A stretch of 64,000 nt of DNA from Fuerstiella sp041398845 (lineage in GTDB: Bacteria > Planctomycetota > Planctomycetia > Planctomycetales > Planctomycetaceae). Position 1 is the stretch's first letter. The number at the start of each line of letters is the position of its first letter. The translations under genes were made by a program, and so were the position numbers. Below, in pieces: positions 7,921 through 17,163 of this stretch. Under the pieces are notes generated by a model that worked only from the letters and a program-made list of their open reading frames with translations, made no database searches and was not told where the DNA came from. The stretch is from contig JAWKTZ010000006.1 in assembly GCA_041398845.1 (NCBI GenBank), positions 1,674,001 through 1,738,000 on the forward strand, written 5' to 3'.

Positions 7921-9519
7921 ATGCAACGTACGCCAGCCAATCCAGACAGCCCCGCCGATGCTCGCCGCACAGGCAACCCCGTCTTTCCGATGGCGGTCAT
8001 TGAAGTCGGTACGTCTGCCATTCGCATGGCAATAGGAGAAACCGACGGAGTCTCCGGCGTTCGGATGCTGGAACAGCTTGTGCGCGGAGTCAGTCTTGGC
8101 AAAGACACGTTTACTCGACGGGAAATTCGCCGCGATACGCTGCTGCAGTGTGTGGACGTACTGAAAAGTTATCGCCGCAAGCTGGAAGAATATCACTGCA
8201 CCAATCCTCAGCACATTCGCGTGGTCGCGACCAGTGCCGTCCGCGAAGCCGTCAATCGCATGGCATTTCTGGACCGGATCTATACATCGACCGGTTTCGT
8301 TGTCGAACCCATCGACGATGCCGAAATCGCTCGCGTGACCTACCTGGGCATTCGCCCGGTTCTGGAGCACGAACCCGAACTGCGCGACGCGATGACGTTG
8401 CTGATGGAAGTCGGAGGTGGCAACACGGAAGTGCTCCTGCTGCGAGGTCGTAACATCATTCATTCGCAATCCTATCGCCTGGGTTCGCTGCGTCTGCAGC
8501 AGATGATTCGTCAGTACCATGCGGCTCGGGACCAGGCGGTCAGCATTATGCATGGCCAGATTGACCGAACTCTGGAGCAGCTCCGCGATGTGGTTCCTCA
8601 GCACGGCGAAATCGAACTGCTGGCTCTGGGAGGCGACGTTCGCTTCGCAGCTCGCCATCTGCAACTGGATGTTGCCGATGCGGATGTCTTACGAGTTCCG
8701 CTGCCGCGGCTGCAGCGGCTGACAACTGAGCTGTCTCAACTGACAGTCGAACAGATCATGCGCAGGCATCATATGGAACTGTCGCAGGCAGAAACTCTGG
8801 TTCCTGCGCTGCTGGCCTATGTCCGTATGGCTCGCATGCTGAACACCGATCACCTGCTGGTCACCGGCTTCAATCTGCGCGATGCTCTGCTGCAGGGCAT
8901 GCTGCAGCGATCGGACTGGTCGGACGATTTTCGCGAACAGATCATCCGTTCTGCTGAAGAACTGGCTCGCAGGTTTCAGGTCGACCTCGATCACAGTCAG
9001 CATGTGGCCGAATTGTCCGAACAGATCTTTCGCGCTCTGAAGCCCGAACATCATATGGATGTCCGCTGTGAAACAATCCTGTACGTGGGAGCTCTGCTGC
9101 ACGAAGCCGGACTGTTTGTGAGCACTCCCAGTTATCACAAACACAGCTTCTATCTGATCAGCAACAGCGAAATCTTCGGCCTGAATTCCCTGGATCACAA
9201 ACTGGTGGCGCTGGTCGCGCGCTATCATCGTCGAGCGGCTCCCAAGCCGACTCATGAAGCGTTTGCTCAACTGGATCGTGACAGTCGCGTCATTCTGTCC
9301 CGACTGGCCGGGATTCTCAGAATCGCCATTGCTCTGGCTCAGTCCCGGACGCAGCGCATTCGTCAGATGGACTGTGTGGTGGAGAAGAACCGCCTGGTGA
9401 TTCGAGCCAGAGGGCGGACGGGCGATTTGTCGATGGAGCAACTGGAGCTGCGACAGAATGCCGGTATGTTTCAGGATGTGTTTGGCCTGAGTGTTCTGCT
9501 GAGAGAGAATCCTGCGTGA
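7921..9519 (+). CDS. Ppx/GppA phosphatase family protein with HD-like C-terminal domain
   Basis: Resembles exopolyphosphatase / guanosine pentaphosphatase, 532 residues from ATG 7921. The actin-like fold is readable: phosphate-1 loop 'VIEVGTSAIRM' near residue 26, 'ATSAVREAVN' near residue 107, 'EIARVTYLGI', and phosphate-2 loop 'MEVGGGNTE' near residue 161. In both loops the usual Asp is Glu (family pattern DIGSNS and DIGGGST). The C-terminal half is a helical HD-phosphohydrolase-like domain in which the central pair reads 'LLHEAG' rather than LLHDxG. The TGA stop overlaps the GTG of ppk by four bases, so hydrolysis and synthesis of polyphosphate are probably co-translated. Activity on polyphosphate or pppGpp is inferred from the family only. 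Confidence 0.88.
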   Translation: MQRTPANPDSPADARRTGNPVFPMAVIEVGTSAIRMAIGETDGVSGVRMLEQLVRGVSLGKDTFTRREIRRDTLLQCVDVLKSYRRKLEEYHCTNPQHIRVVATSAVREAVNRMAFLDRIYTSTGFVVEPIDDAEIARVTYLGIRPVLEHEPELRDAMTLLMEVGGGNTEVLLLRGRNIIHSQSYRLGSLRLQQMIRQYHAARDQAVSIMHGQIDRTLEQLRDVVPQHGEIELLALGGDVRFAARHLQLDVADADVLRVPLPRLQRLTTELSQLTVEQIMRRHHMELSQAETLVPALLAYVRMARMLNTDHLLVTGFNLRDALLQGMLQRSDWSDDFREQIIRSAEELARRFQVDLDHSQHVAELSEQIFRALKPEHHMDVRCETILYVGALLHEAGLFVSTPSYHKHSFYLISNSEIFGLNSLDHKLVALVARYHRRAAPKPTHEAFAQLDRDSRVILSRLAGILRIAIALAQSRTQRIRQMDCVVEKNRLVIRARGRTGDLSMEQLELRQNAGMFQDVFGLSVLLRENPA

Positions 9520-11627
9520 TTGATTCGCAACTGTTTGTTAATCGCGAACTGAGCTGGCTGGAATTCAACCAGCGTGTTCTTGACGAAGCTGCCGACCCGG
9601 CTGTCCCGCTGCTGGAGCGACTGCGATTTCTGGCCATTACGGCGTCCAACCTGGACGAATTTTTCATGGTGCGCGTGGGCAGTTTACGGACCGCCATTCG
9701 CCGAAACGATACCGGTGTGGATCCCAGCGGGATGTCGGCCGTGGAACAGCTTGAGGCAGTTTCTGAACGTGTTCACGCGATGGTCAGACACATGTACCAT
9801 ATCTTTCTGGATCAGGTCGAACCGGAGCTGACCCGGATCGGCATCAAACGCCGGCACGTCACCGAGCTGACTCAGCAGCAGCAGGACTTCGTCGAACAGC
9901 TTTTTGAAGAAGTCATCAGCGCAGTGCTGACTCCCATTGCCGTCCATGATCCGGAACGATTTCCTCTGCTGATGGGACGCACCATCAATGTTGCCGTGCA
10001 GCTTGCGCCTGCGAATCCCGCCGGCGAAGACGCAGCCGACAGCTATCGCTATGCCATCATTCCTCTGGGAAGATCCGACCTTCGCTTCATCACAATTCCG
10101 TCCGAAGGCGGCCATGAATTTGTCCTTGGCGAAGACGTGATTGCGCTGCTGGTGCAGCGATTCTTTCCCGGGGAAACCATTGTGTCCACGGTGCCGTTCC
10201 GGATTACCCGCAATGCCGATCTGACGGTGCGGGAAGATGATGGAGCCGACCTGCTGGCCGAAATGGAAGATGTGCTTGAGGAACGCAAAGACAGTTTCTG
10301 CGTGCGTCTGGAGATTTCAGATCACGTCACTGTGGCCATGCTGGCCTTTCTGAAAAACCTGCTGCGAATCAAAAACCGTGATGTGTATGTCCTGCCCGGC
10401 CCGGCTGGGTTCGGTGATCTGACCCGACTGGCCGATCTTCCGGGACACGAACAGCACCTGTATCCCACGTGGACCGCATGTGCTCCGGTCGGTTTCGAAC
10501 CGGGTGTTTCCATCTTCGAAACCATCCGCGAAAAAGATCGGCTGCTGTATCATCCGTACGAATCGTTTCAGCCTGTTGTACGGCTGGTGGAAGAAGCGGC
10601 GGCCGATCCCGATGTTCTGGCCATCAAACAGACGTTGTATCGCACCAGTCGCAACAGTCCGATTGTGGAAGCTCTGATAACCGCCGCAGAGAAAGGCAAA
10701 AACGTGACTGCCATTGTGGAACTGAAGGCGCGCTTTGACGAAGCTCGAAACATCGAATGGGCCAAGCAACTGGAACTGGCCGGCGTTCAGGTGATCTACG
10801 GAGTTCGCGGTCTGAAAACGCATGCCAAGGCCTGCATGATTGTGCGTCGGGAACCTGACGGGTTCCGTCGATACTGCCACTTCGGAACAGGAAACTACAA
10901 CGAAGTCACGGCCGGTCTGTATACCGACCTGAGCTACATGACGTGCAACGAAGATCTGGGAAATGACGCCGTGGCATGGTTCAACGCCGTGACCGGGTAT
11001 TCTCAGTTGCAGCAGTTCGAACACATCAGTTCCGCACCCATCGGCCTGCGCGAACGACTGCTGGAACTGATTCAGTTTGAAACCGATCGCTGTCGAAACA
11101 ATGCAGAAGGAATGATCACCGCCAAAGTGAATTCACTGGTTGACCCCCGACTCATTCAGGCGCTGTACAAGGCGTCTCAGGCAGGAGTCAAAATCCGGCT
11201 GAATGTGCGAGGCATCTGTTGTCTGAAACCCGGTGTGCCCGGCCTGAGTGACAACATCGAGGTGATCAGTATCATCGACCGTTTTCTGGAACATGCTCGC
11301 GTGTTTCATTTTCTGCACGGCGGCAACGATCAGGTGCTGATGTCCAGCGCCGACCTGATGCCTCGCAATCTGGATCGACGAATCGAACTGCTGGTGCCGA
11401 TTCTGGATGACGACTGCCAGCAGAAAGCCATCAGCATGCTGAAGAACTGCCTGCGCGACAACGTGAAAGCGCGACGCATTACGGCGACCGGAGGCTACAA
11501 GCCACCGGCACCCGACAGCGTTCCGGCGCACCGCAGCCAGACGGCCGCTCAGAAGCTGGCGAAGGAAACGGAAGAAAATGCGTTCGAAGCCAAACGCCGC
11601 ATGTTCGTCCCGCAAACACCCAACTGA
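9516..11627 (+). CDS. ppk1: Polyphosphate kinase 1
   Basis: Makes inorganic polyphosphate from ATP reversibly. GTG 9516 overlaps the preceding stop by four bases (GTGA) and gives 703 residues, the normal length. The N-terminal domain begins 'FVNRELSWLEFNQRVL' and has 'SNLDEFFMVRVG'. The autophosphorylated His is in 'LKTHAKACMIV' near residue 435 and is followed by 'HFGTGNYNE'. A second conserved His is in 'RFLEHARVFHF' near residue 590, and 'SSADLMPRNLDRR' is the C-terminal lobe motif. The residues needed for catalysis are all present. Pairing with a Ppx/GppA-like gene is a common arrangement for control of phosphate storage and stringent responses. Confidence 0.97.
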   Translation: MIDSQLFVNRELSWLEFNQRVLDEAADPAVPLLERLRFLAITASNLDEFFMVRVGSLRTAIRRNDTGVDPSGMSAVEQLEAVSERVHAMVRHMYHIFLDQVEPELTRIGIKRRHVTELTQQQQDFVEQLFEEVISAVLTPIAVHDPERFPLLMGRTINVAVQLAPANPAGEDAADSYRYAIIPLGRSDLRFITIPSEGGHEFVLGEDVIALLVQRFFPGETIVSTVPFRITRNADLTVREDDGADLLAEMEDVLEERKDSFCVRLEISDHVTVAMLAFLKNLLRIKNRDVYVLPGPAGFGDLTRLADLPGHEQHLYPTWTACAPVGFEPGVSIFETIREKDRLLYHPYESFQPVVRLVEEAAADPDVLAIKQTLYRTSRNSPIVEALITAAEKGKNVTAIVELKARFDEARNIEWAKQLELAGVQVIYGVRGLKTHAKACMIVRREPDGFRRYCHFGTGNYNEVTAGLYTDLSYMTCNEDLGNDAVAWFNAVTGYSQLQQFEHISSAPIGLRERLLELIQFETDRCRNNAEGMITAKVNSLVDPRLIQALYKASQAGVKIRLNVRGICCLKPGVPGLSDNIEVISIIDRFLEHARVFHFLHGGNDQVLMSSADLMPRNLDRRIELLVPILDDDCQQKAISMLKNCLRDNVKARRITATGGYKPPAPDSVPAHRSQTAAQKLAKETEENAFEAKRRMFVPQTPN

Positions 11628-11689
11628 CCGGGATGATTGCCTGACGACAGCGGACACCTCACGCCGAACAACGAACGAAAGAACGTCTC

Positions 11690-13012
11690 ATGTCAAGATC
11701 CCGAATCCTGCCGGGCCTGTTGCTGCTGTCGGCTGCCCTGCCCCTTGAAGCCGCCGATCGCTGGCCGGAATGGCGAGGCACCACCGGTCAGGGAGTTTCT
11801 GACGCCACCAATCTTCCGACAAGATGGAGCGAAGAAGAAAACGTGGCATGGAAGACAGCCGTGCCGGGTCTCGGCTGGTCGACTCCCGTCATCGCCGATG
11901 GCGTTGTGTACCTGACGACGGCCACTCACGTCCCGGCGTCAAAGGAAGAGGCCAGAGAACGTCAGAAAACAACCACCAATTCTCAGCCACTGATCATTTC
12001 TGATTCTGTCAGTCTGAGTGTCGTCGCACTGGATCTCAAGTCCGGCAGAATCCTGCTCACCAGGGAAGTGCTGACCGAACAGAATCCTCAGATGATCCAC
12101 ATCGACAACAGCTATGCCACTCCCACGCCCGTTATTGACAACAACCGCCTGTACTGCCACTTCGGTCCTTATGGCACCGTTGGTCTGGAAACAAAAACGC
12201 TTGAAGTGCTGTGGACCAACCGCGACCTGCGAGTCAAGCATGAGAACGGTCCCGGAAGTTCACCTGTGCTGTGGAACGATATTCTGATCATTCACTGCGA
12301 CGGTATTGACCAGCAGTACATCGTGGCTCTGGACAAACACACGGGCAACGTCGCCTGGAAGACCGCACGCAGCGGCAAACTCAATGACGAACCTCAGCTC
12401 AGAAAATCCTACGCGACACCGCTCATTGTCGACATCAACAGTTCCCCCGTGGTCGTGTCGCCCGCCGCCGACTGGGTTTACGGCTACGATCCTTCAACCG
12501 GTACGGAACTGTGGAAGCTGAATTACGGCGTGCTTGGATTTTCCAACGCCGGTCGCCCCGTTGCCGGTCACGGAATCGCATACATCTGCACCGGCTACAT
12601 GAAAGCGGAACTTCTGGCTCTGAAATTTGACACAAGCGGCCGCCCTCAGGAAATCTGGCGATACACCAAACAGGTTCCGAACGTTGCCAGCCCGCTGCTG
12701 GTCGGTGATGAACTGTACTTTGCCTCCGATCGCGGCATGGTGTCGTGCATCGACGCAGTCACCGGTGAGTCGTTGTGGACGGAGCGGATCGGCAGCCGAT
12801 ACTGGGCCTCCCCGATTTGCGCCGATGGCCGCCTGTATTTCTTTGACAAGGACGGTACCACGACCGTTCTGAAACCCGGCCGCCGTTTCGAACAACTGTC
12901 ACAAAACAGGCTCGACGGGGAACTCATGGCCACCGCCGCCGCTGTTGACGGTTCGCTGCTGCTGCGGACCGATAAGGCGGTTTACTGCCTGCGAGAAAAC
13001 GAAACGCCGTAA
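11690..13012 (+). CDS. Secreted PQQ-like beta-propeller repeat protein
   Basis: 440-residue exported protein with a signal peptide 'RILPGLLLLSAALPLEAAD' at residues 4-22. It opens with 'WPEWRG', the usual first words of planctomycete PQQ-propeller proteins. Repeated 'W' blades follow, such as 'VAWKTAVPG', 'VLWTNRDLR', 'VAWKTARSG', 'TELWKLNYG' and 'SLWTERIGS', each followed by an 'SPV' or 'TP' loop. These blades resemble BamB and PQQ dehydrogenases, but no cofactor-binding catalytic residues are recognisable. It is probably a binding scaffold or an uncharacterised periplasmic enzyme. It is convergent with the HtrA gene; only 20 bases separate the stop codons. Confidence 0.88.
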   Translation: MSRSRILPGLLLLSAALPLEAADRWPEWRGTTGQGVSDATNLPTRWSEEENVAWKTAVPGLGWSTPVIADGVVYLTTATHVPASKEEARERQKTTTNSQPLIISDSVSLSVVALDLKSGRILLTREVLTEQNPQMIHIDNSYATPTPVIDNNRLYCHFGPYGTVGLETKTLEVLWTNRDLRVKHENGPGSSPVLWNDILIIHCDGIDQQYIVALDKHTGNVAWKTARSGKLNDEPQLRKSYATPLIVDINSSPVVVSPAADWVYGYDPSTGTELWKLNYGVLGFSNAGRPVAGHGIAYICTGYMKAELLALKFDTSGRPQEIWRYTKQVPNVASPLLVGDELYFASDRGMVSCIDAVTGESLWTERIGSRYWASPICADGRLYFFDKDGTTTVLKPGRRFEQLSQNRLDGELMATAAAVDGSLLLRTDKAVYCLRENETP

Positions 13013-13032
13013 TCATTTCGCAGCATTTACCG

Positions 13033-15891
13033 TCACGGCACGCGCAGTGACACGGTTTCAAGGCGGTCTCGGCGATTGACGGTGATCGATACGGCCTGGC
13101 CTTTGCGGAATTTTCCCAGAACCGTTCGCAGGTCATCCACCGACTGAATCACATCGTCGTTGACCATCAGCACCAGATCGCTTCGCTGCAGTCCCGCTTT
13201 GTCAGCGATCGACCCCGGAACAACGCGGTCCACATAGGCCGGTGTCTTCGGAAGGAACCCGGGCAGCAAAGTCAGTCCGAATTCAGATGTCAGACGACGA
13301 TCGGAAATCATCGTGCGTCCGTCTTCCGTCGAGGCCGCTGAAGTGATCCGTCGGCCTTCAAGGATCGCAGTAATCGCCGGCTGAAGAGTTTTCCACGGTA
13401 TCGCATAATTGACCCACATGTCGGTGTCACGATGCCGGATTTCACGCCCCAGCAGACCCAGCGGCTGACCGTCCGCGTTCGTGAGCAGTCCGCCGGCCGC
13501 TCCGGAATTGTTGGTGATTGCATCCAGCACGTAAACGGGTGTTTTGACCGGGAACGTCCAGCGGCCAAAGCCCGCATCCAGAACGGTTTCCACCGCCATG
13601 ACACCATGAACAACAGACACCGGTTCGTTGCCCGTCGCCACATGAAACACATTGCTGAAGGCCAGCACGGGGTCACCTGGAGTCGCTTCGGAGAATTCGC
13701 TGGTCTTCAAAGAAGGAAAGGTTTCGACATCGTTATCGGTGTCAAGCTTCAGGACCGCCAGATCGTGTTCCAGGCTGGTACCGATCACCGTGACGGGAAA
13801 CCGTCGGCCATCGGAAACGACAGCCGTCAGGTAGCCGCTGTTCACAAGATGATTCCACACAGTGACCACATGGCCCTGCTCAGAGACCAGGACTCCGGAA
13901 CCATAGGAATCGAGCGTACCGACTCCGGCACCGAACAATTTCACGACGACCTGCTGAGAGGAACGGATGGCGGACGGCGTTCCCACGAACGCATCCGGAC
14001 GATAGACGGCCAGTTGCATCATCGGGTGGTACCGCTGCACCGCGACTTTTCCCTTCACCTGCATGCTGTCGATCTGAATCCACCGGATCGCTTCCGTATG
14101 AGCATCCACGACGCCGATGCGACCAGGCACGGGAAATTCGCCGTCCGTGTTCCACTCTTCAAAGCGCAGTCGACCTTCATCGGCTCCGGCGCTCACGTGA
14201 ACGTCAACTCCGACCGGCAACGGAGACTCTTCGGAAAAATACCAGCGACTGGTCACTGCTGCGTCCTGAATTTTCACGATATGCACGTGTTTGCCGGACG
14301 GCAGCAGGCGTTCCGATCCGAAGTAGGTTACGTCGGCAAACAGAGTTGTGTCGTTCTGAAACAGTCGATACCACTGCAGCAGTCCGGACAGCAATCCGTA
14401 GAACTCGCGAGATTCGTTGGCCGGCTTCTGATTGTCGGCGGGCTGAAGCTGAGGTGCCAGCCCCGCAAGGTCCAGACCAGCTCCCCGACTGCCGACGGAG
14501 ATTTCTCCGACGTGTTCTCCTGCGTCGGTCTGAGCGGATGCTTTCAGGATCCACGTGGATTCAACAACGGGCGACGATGCCGACAACAGCGTCTGCAGAG
14601 GCTTCAGGAAGCGTTCGGTGTTCTGCCGATTGAAGTAGTAGTTGGCAAACCCCTTCTTCTTTTCAAACAGATGAACGTACTCGTCCGGCGGCTTCGGTTC
14701 ATCGCCGTCCGTGCCGGGATGTCCGTGAGGTTTATCGTCCGGGTCTTCGGGATCAGGATCGTCCGGATTCTGCGGCTTTGGTTCCGGCTGGCGTTCCTCG
14801 GGCAGTTTTGGAGCCGCTTCGAAGTCGTGCAGTCGAGCCAGCCGGACCGTAATTTTTTGAACGCCGTCATCGTTGCGAAACGTCAGCGGAACTCGAGATT
14901 CTTCCGGAAAAATTCCCATGATGTTTTTGAAGTCGTTGGCACTGGTTAAAGCTCGACCGCCAAAGGACAGCACTTCATCGCCCACCCGCAGACCTCGCCG
15001 CCACGCTTCCGAAAGTTCTGATACCTGTTCGACTTCCACAACGCCGTCATAGGTTCCCACAGTGAAGTCCGTTCGACCGTGGTCGACAATTCGCCCCGAC
15101 TTCAGGTGATCAACAAACAGCAGCACCTGCCGAACTGAAATGGCATAGGCTGCCCCCGAATTGATGCGCCCCCGCTTTTCAAAGGATGCGCGGCCGTTGA
15201 TCCCGATCCAGCGGCCTTCGATATCAAACAGAGGTCCTCCGGAATTGCCTGGGTTGATCGACGCGTCAATCTGAATGCAGTCGCTGTATTCCAGAAACGT
15301 GTCTGCCGGATACTGATACCGCTGAATACCGCTCACAATGCCGTACGTGACCGTCGGAGTAAAATCTGAGGCCAGCAGAAACGGATTTCCCAGGGCCAGA
15401 ACTTCATCGCCGACTTTCACCTGATCACTGTCGCCCGGGGTACAATACGGAAAGTCGTCTCGTCCCAGCAGCCTGATCAGCGCCACATCGCCCGTGGGAT
15501 CAATTCCGACGATGACGGCGTCATACAGTCTGCCGTCGTTGAGTCCGCACTTCATGAAATCGCCGGAACCCGATGTGACGTGGTAATTGCTGATCGCGTA
15601 ACCGTCGGCCGAAATCAGAACTCCGGAACCACCCCCCTGACCACCAGGAGGCATCACGCAGACAACAGACGGGGCAATGCGATCGATGGTTTCGATCCGC
15701 TGCTGTTCGCGTTCGGCCGGAGTATCCGCCGCAGCCGTGCCGCAGGTCAGCAGGAGCGTGCAAAGCAAAGCGCAGGTGGTCGCAGAGAGATTCGTCAGAC
15801 GATCCGACCTTTGCTTTAAACCGCCGAAACTGCTGACGACTTTTCCTGCTGCAACAGCGATTGAATTGGAATGACCTGAACGCACAGACAT
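13033..15891 (-). CDS. Tandem trypsin-like/PDZ (HtrA-type) protein; second protease unit lacks Ser
   Basis: 952-residue exported protein from ATG 15891, eight bases after the stop of the upstream gene; TTG 15921 is possible but would overlap it. A hydrophobic segment at residues 40-55 should target it to the envelope. Unit 1 has an intact HtrA triad: His104 ('SNYHVTSG'), Asp135 ('DPTGDVALI') and Ser217 ('NPGNSGGPL'), then a PDZ domain. An acidic, proline-rich linker (residues about 370-410) and a domain of unknown type follow. Unit 2 keeps His ('VWNHLV') and Asp ('EHDLAVLKL'), but the Ser site reads 'NNSGAAGGLL' near residue 795, which places Ala at the nucleophile. A final PDZ domain ends the protein. 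This is the last gene of a five-gene operon. Confidence 0.9.
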   Translation of the reverse strand: MSVRSGHSNSIAVAAGKVVSSFGGLKQRSDRLTNLSATTCALLCTLLLTCGTAAADTPAEREQQRIETIDRIAPSVVCVMPPGGQGGGSGVLISADGYAISNYHVTSGSGDFMKCGLNDGRLYDAVIVGIDPTGDVALIRLLGRDDFPYCTPGDSDQVKVGDEVLALGNPFLLASDFTPTVTYGIVSGIQRYQYPADTFLEYSDCIQIDASINPGNSGGPLFDIEGRWIGINGRASFEKRGRINSGAAYAISVRQVLLFVDHLKSGRIVDHGRTDFTVGTYDGVVEVEQVSELSEAWRRGLRVGDEVLSFGGRALTSANDFKNIMGIFPEESRVPLTFRNDDGVQKITVRLARLHDFEAAPKLPEERQPEPKPQNPDDPDPEDPDDKPHGHPGTDGDEPKPPDEYVHLFEKKKGFANYYFNRQNTERFLKPLQTLLSASSPVVESTWILKASAQTDAGEHVGEISVGSRGAGLDLAGLAPQLQPADNQKPANESREFYGLLSGLLQWYRLFQNDTTLFADVTYFGSERLLPSGKHVHIVKIQDAAVTSRWYFSEESPLPVGVDVHVSAGADEGRLRFEEWNTDGEFPVPGRIGVVDAHTEAIRWIQIDSMQVKGKVAVQRYHPMMQLAVYRPDAFVGTPSAIRSSQQVVVKLFGAGVGTLDSYGSGVLVSEQGHVVTVWNHLVNSGYLTAVVSDGRRFPVTVIGTSLEHDLAVLKLDTDNDVETFPSLKTSEFSEATPGDPVLAFSNVFHVATGNEPVSVVHGVMAVETVLDAGFGRWTFPVKTPVYVLDAITNNSGAAGGLLTNADGQPLGLLGREIRHRDTDMWVNYAIPWKTLQPAITAILEGRRITSAASTEDGRTMISDRRLTSEFGLTLLPGFLPKTPAYVDRVVPGSIADKAGLQRSDLVLMVNDDVIQSVDDLRTVLGKFRKGQAVSITVNRRDRLETVSLRVP

Positions 15892-15898
15892 GCGATTT

Positions 15899-17161
15899 CT
15901 ATTTCTCTGAGGTGTCAACAATCAGTTTGGCGTCGGCAAGATCCAGGTAGTCACACGTGCTTTCACCATCCCCAAAATCGACCAGGATAGTCAATGTGGT
16001 GACTCCGGCCAGCGGCACGTCCAGGGGAAAGGGGGCTTCCGGGGCCTTGACCAGTCGCCGAAAAACTTCTTCGCCGTCGGCTTCGATGCGGAGTTCCACG
16101 GCGGTCGGAGGCTGGCCCTTCTGCTGATTGTATGCCACGTCGTCATCGACGCCCACAATGGCTGTCAGTCTTGAGTACTGACCGTCCAGAGCATATTCGA
16201 TGGCCGCTTTCGGAAAGATGCACAGTCCCTTGCGGTAAACGGTGTTTCGCAGAGTCAACGGTGGCCGCCCGTTGTTGGGAAAGCGGTCTCGCGACATGCG
16301 CCACTGAGACGACAGGCCCGTGCGCGTGGCCAGGTCTGCTTCAAACAACGGCCCCCATTCCCTGCCCGGCGGATCCAGACCGAAATAACGTTCGCTCAGC
16401 GGTTCCAGATCCGACAGATAGTGCAGACGTCCACTGCTGAAGTCGATTCCGGAAAGCCGCTCTGACCGCAGGCTCAGCGTTTGCCCCCATGCTGTTTCAA
16501 ACTCAAACTGTTCCCCTGCCAGCGTCACGGAACGTGCCTTCAGCGTCGCCCCGCTGGTCAACTGCAGAGCCAGCCCGACGGACCGATCCGTATCTGCTTC
16601 CTTGCTGACCGCAAACACCACGCCAAAGACTCGAGAACGAGGGACCGGGATTTCATCGCCATCCAGCAGGAAGGGAACTTCTTCGGCACCGACCGAACCG
16701 ACGACTCCGGCCAGAAAGTCCAGACCACTGCCATCTCGCTTGGCCACAATCAGCAGATCTTTGTCGTTGCTGCGTTCGAGAAATGCAGTCCATTGAGGCT
16801 GCCATTCGTCCTTCAACGGCTGCAGTCGGATGGCTCGCACAGCCGGTCGACGGACATTCAGATCGCCCAGTACAACTGACTTCGCTGTCACTGTTTCTGA
16901 TGTCGCAGTCGCCTCAGTAATCGGAATTTCGGAAGCGTCCCTCAGAATCATCTGCAGAGGTTCGGCTTCGAGTTTGTCCGGATGCGGGAACTTCAGTTCC
17001 ACGACGTCCTCGACCGGCAAGGATTGGTCGGTGCCATCGACCGCGACGACGACACTGTCGGCATTCAGTTGCTGCAGCGTTCCTTCGATTGCCTGGCCAT
17101 CCAGCAGCGACACCCGCACGTCCATCAGGGCCAGAGAAATGGCAATGAATTTGAAAACCAC
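15899..17161 (-). CDS. NPCBM-domain protein, probably exported
   Basis: 420 residues from GTG 17161, two bases after the stop of the upstream gene; the longer frame would reach far into that gene. The first residues, 'MVFKFIAISLALMDVRV', form a weak signal-like segment. The C-terminal 150 residues resemble the NPCBM (novel putative carbohydrate-binding module) family: 'LTLRNTVYRKGLCIFPKA' is close to the family pattern of a ring-binding jelly roll, with 'AIVGVDDDV' and 'VELRIEADGEEVF' after it. The N-terminal part, with repeated 'LDGQAIEG' and 'VEDVVELKF' type beta strands, is unassigned. The role is unknown. Its position between coiled-coil proteins and the HtrA protein suggests envelope or polysaccharide contact. 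Confidence 0.8.
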   Translation of the reverse strand: MVFKFIAISLALMDVRVSLLDGQAIEGTLQQLNADSVVVAVDGTDQSLPVEDVVELKFPHPDKLEAEPLQMILRDASEIPITEATATSETVTAKSVVLGDLNVRRPAVRAIRLQPLKDEWQPQWTAFLERSNDKDLLIVAKRDGSGLDFLAGVVGSVGAEEVPFLLDGDEIPVPRSRVFGVVFAVSKEADTDRSVGLALQLTSGATLKARSVTLAGEQFEFETAWGQTLSLRSERLSGIDFSSGRLHYLSDLEPLSERYFGLDPPGREWGPLFEADLATRTGLSSQWRMSRDRFPNNGRPPLTLRNTVYRKGLCIFPKAAIEYALDGQYSRLTAIVGVDDDVAYNQQKGQPPTAVELRIEADGEEVFRRLVKAPEAPFPLDVPLAGVTTLTILVDFGDGESTCDYLDLADAKLIVDTSEK

Positions 17162-17163
17162 AT

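Noticed and set aside
6618..8108. Minus-strand frame of 496 codons opposite the ROK kinase
   Set aside because: It lies antisense to a well-supported kinase gene and has no recognisable motif.
13432..14949. Long plus-strand frame of 505 codons opposite the HtrA gene
   Set aside because: It mirrors the high-GC third-position pattern of the minus-strand gene, shows no family motifs and is rich in Arg, Gln and His as antisense frames usually are.
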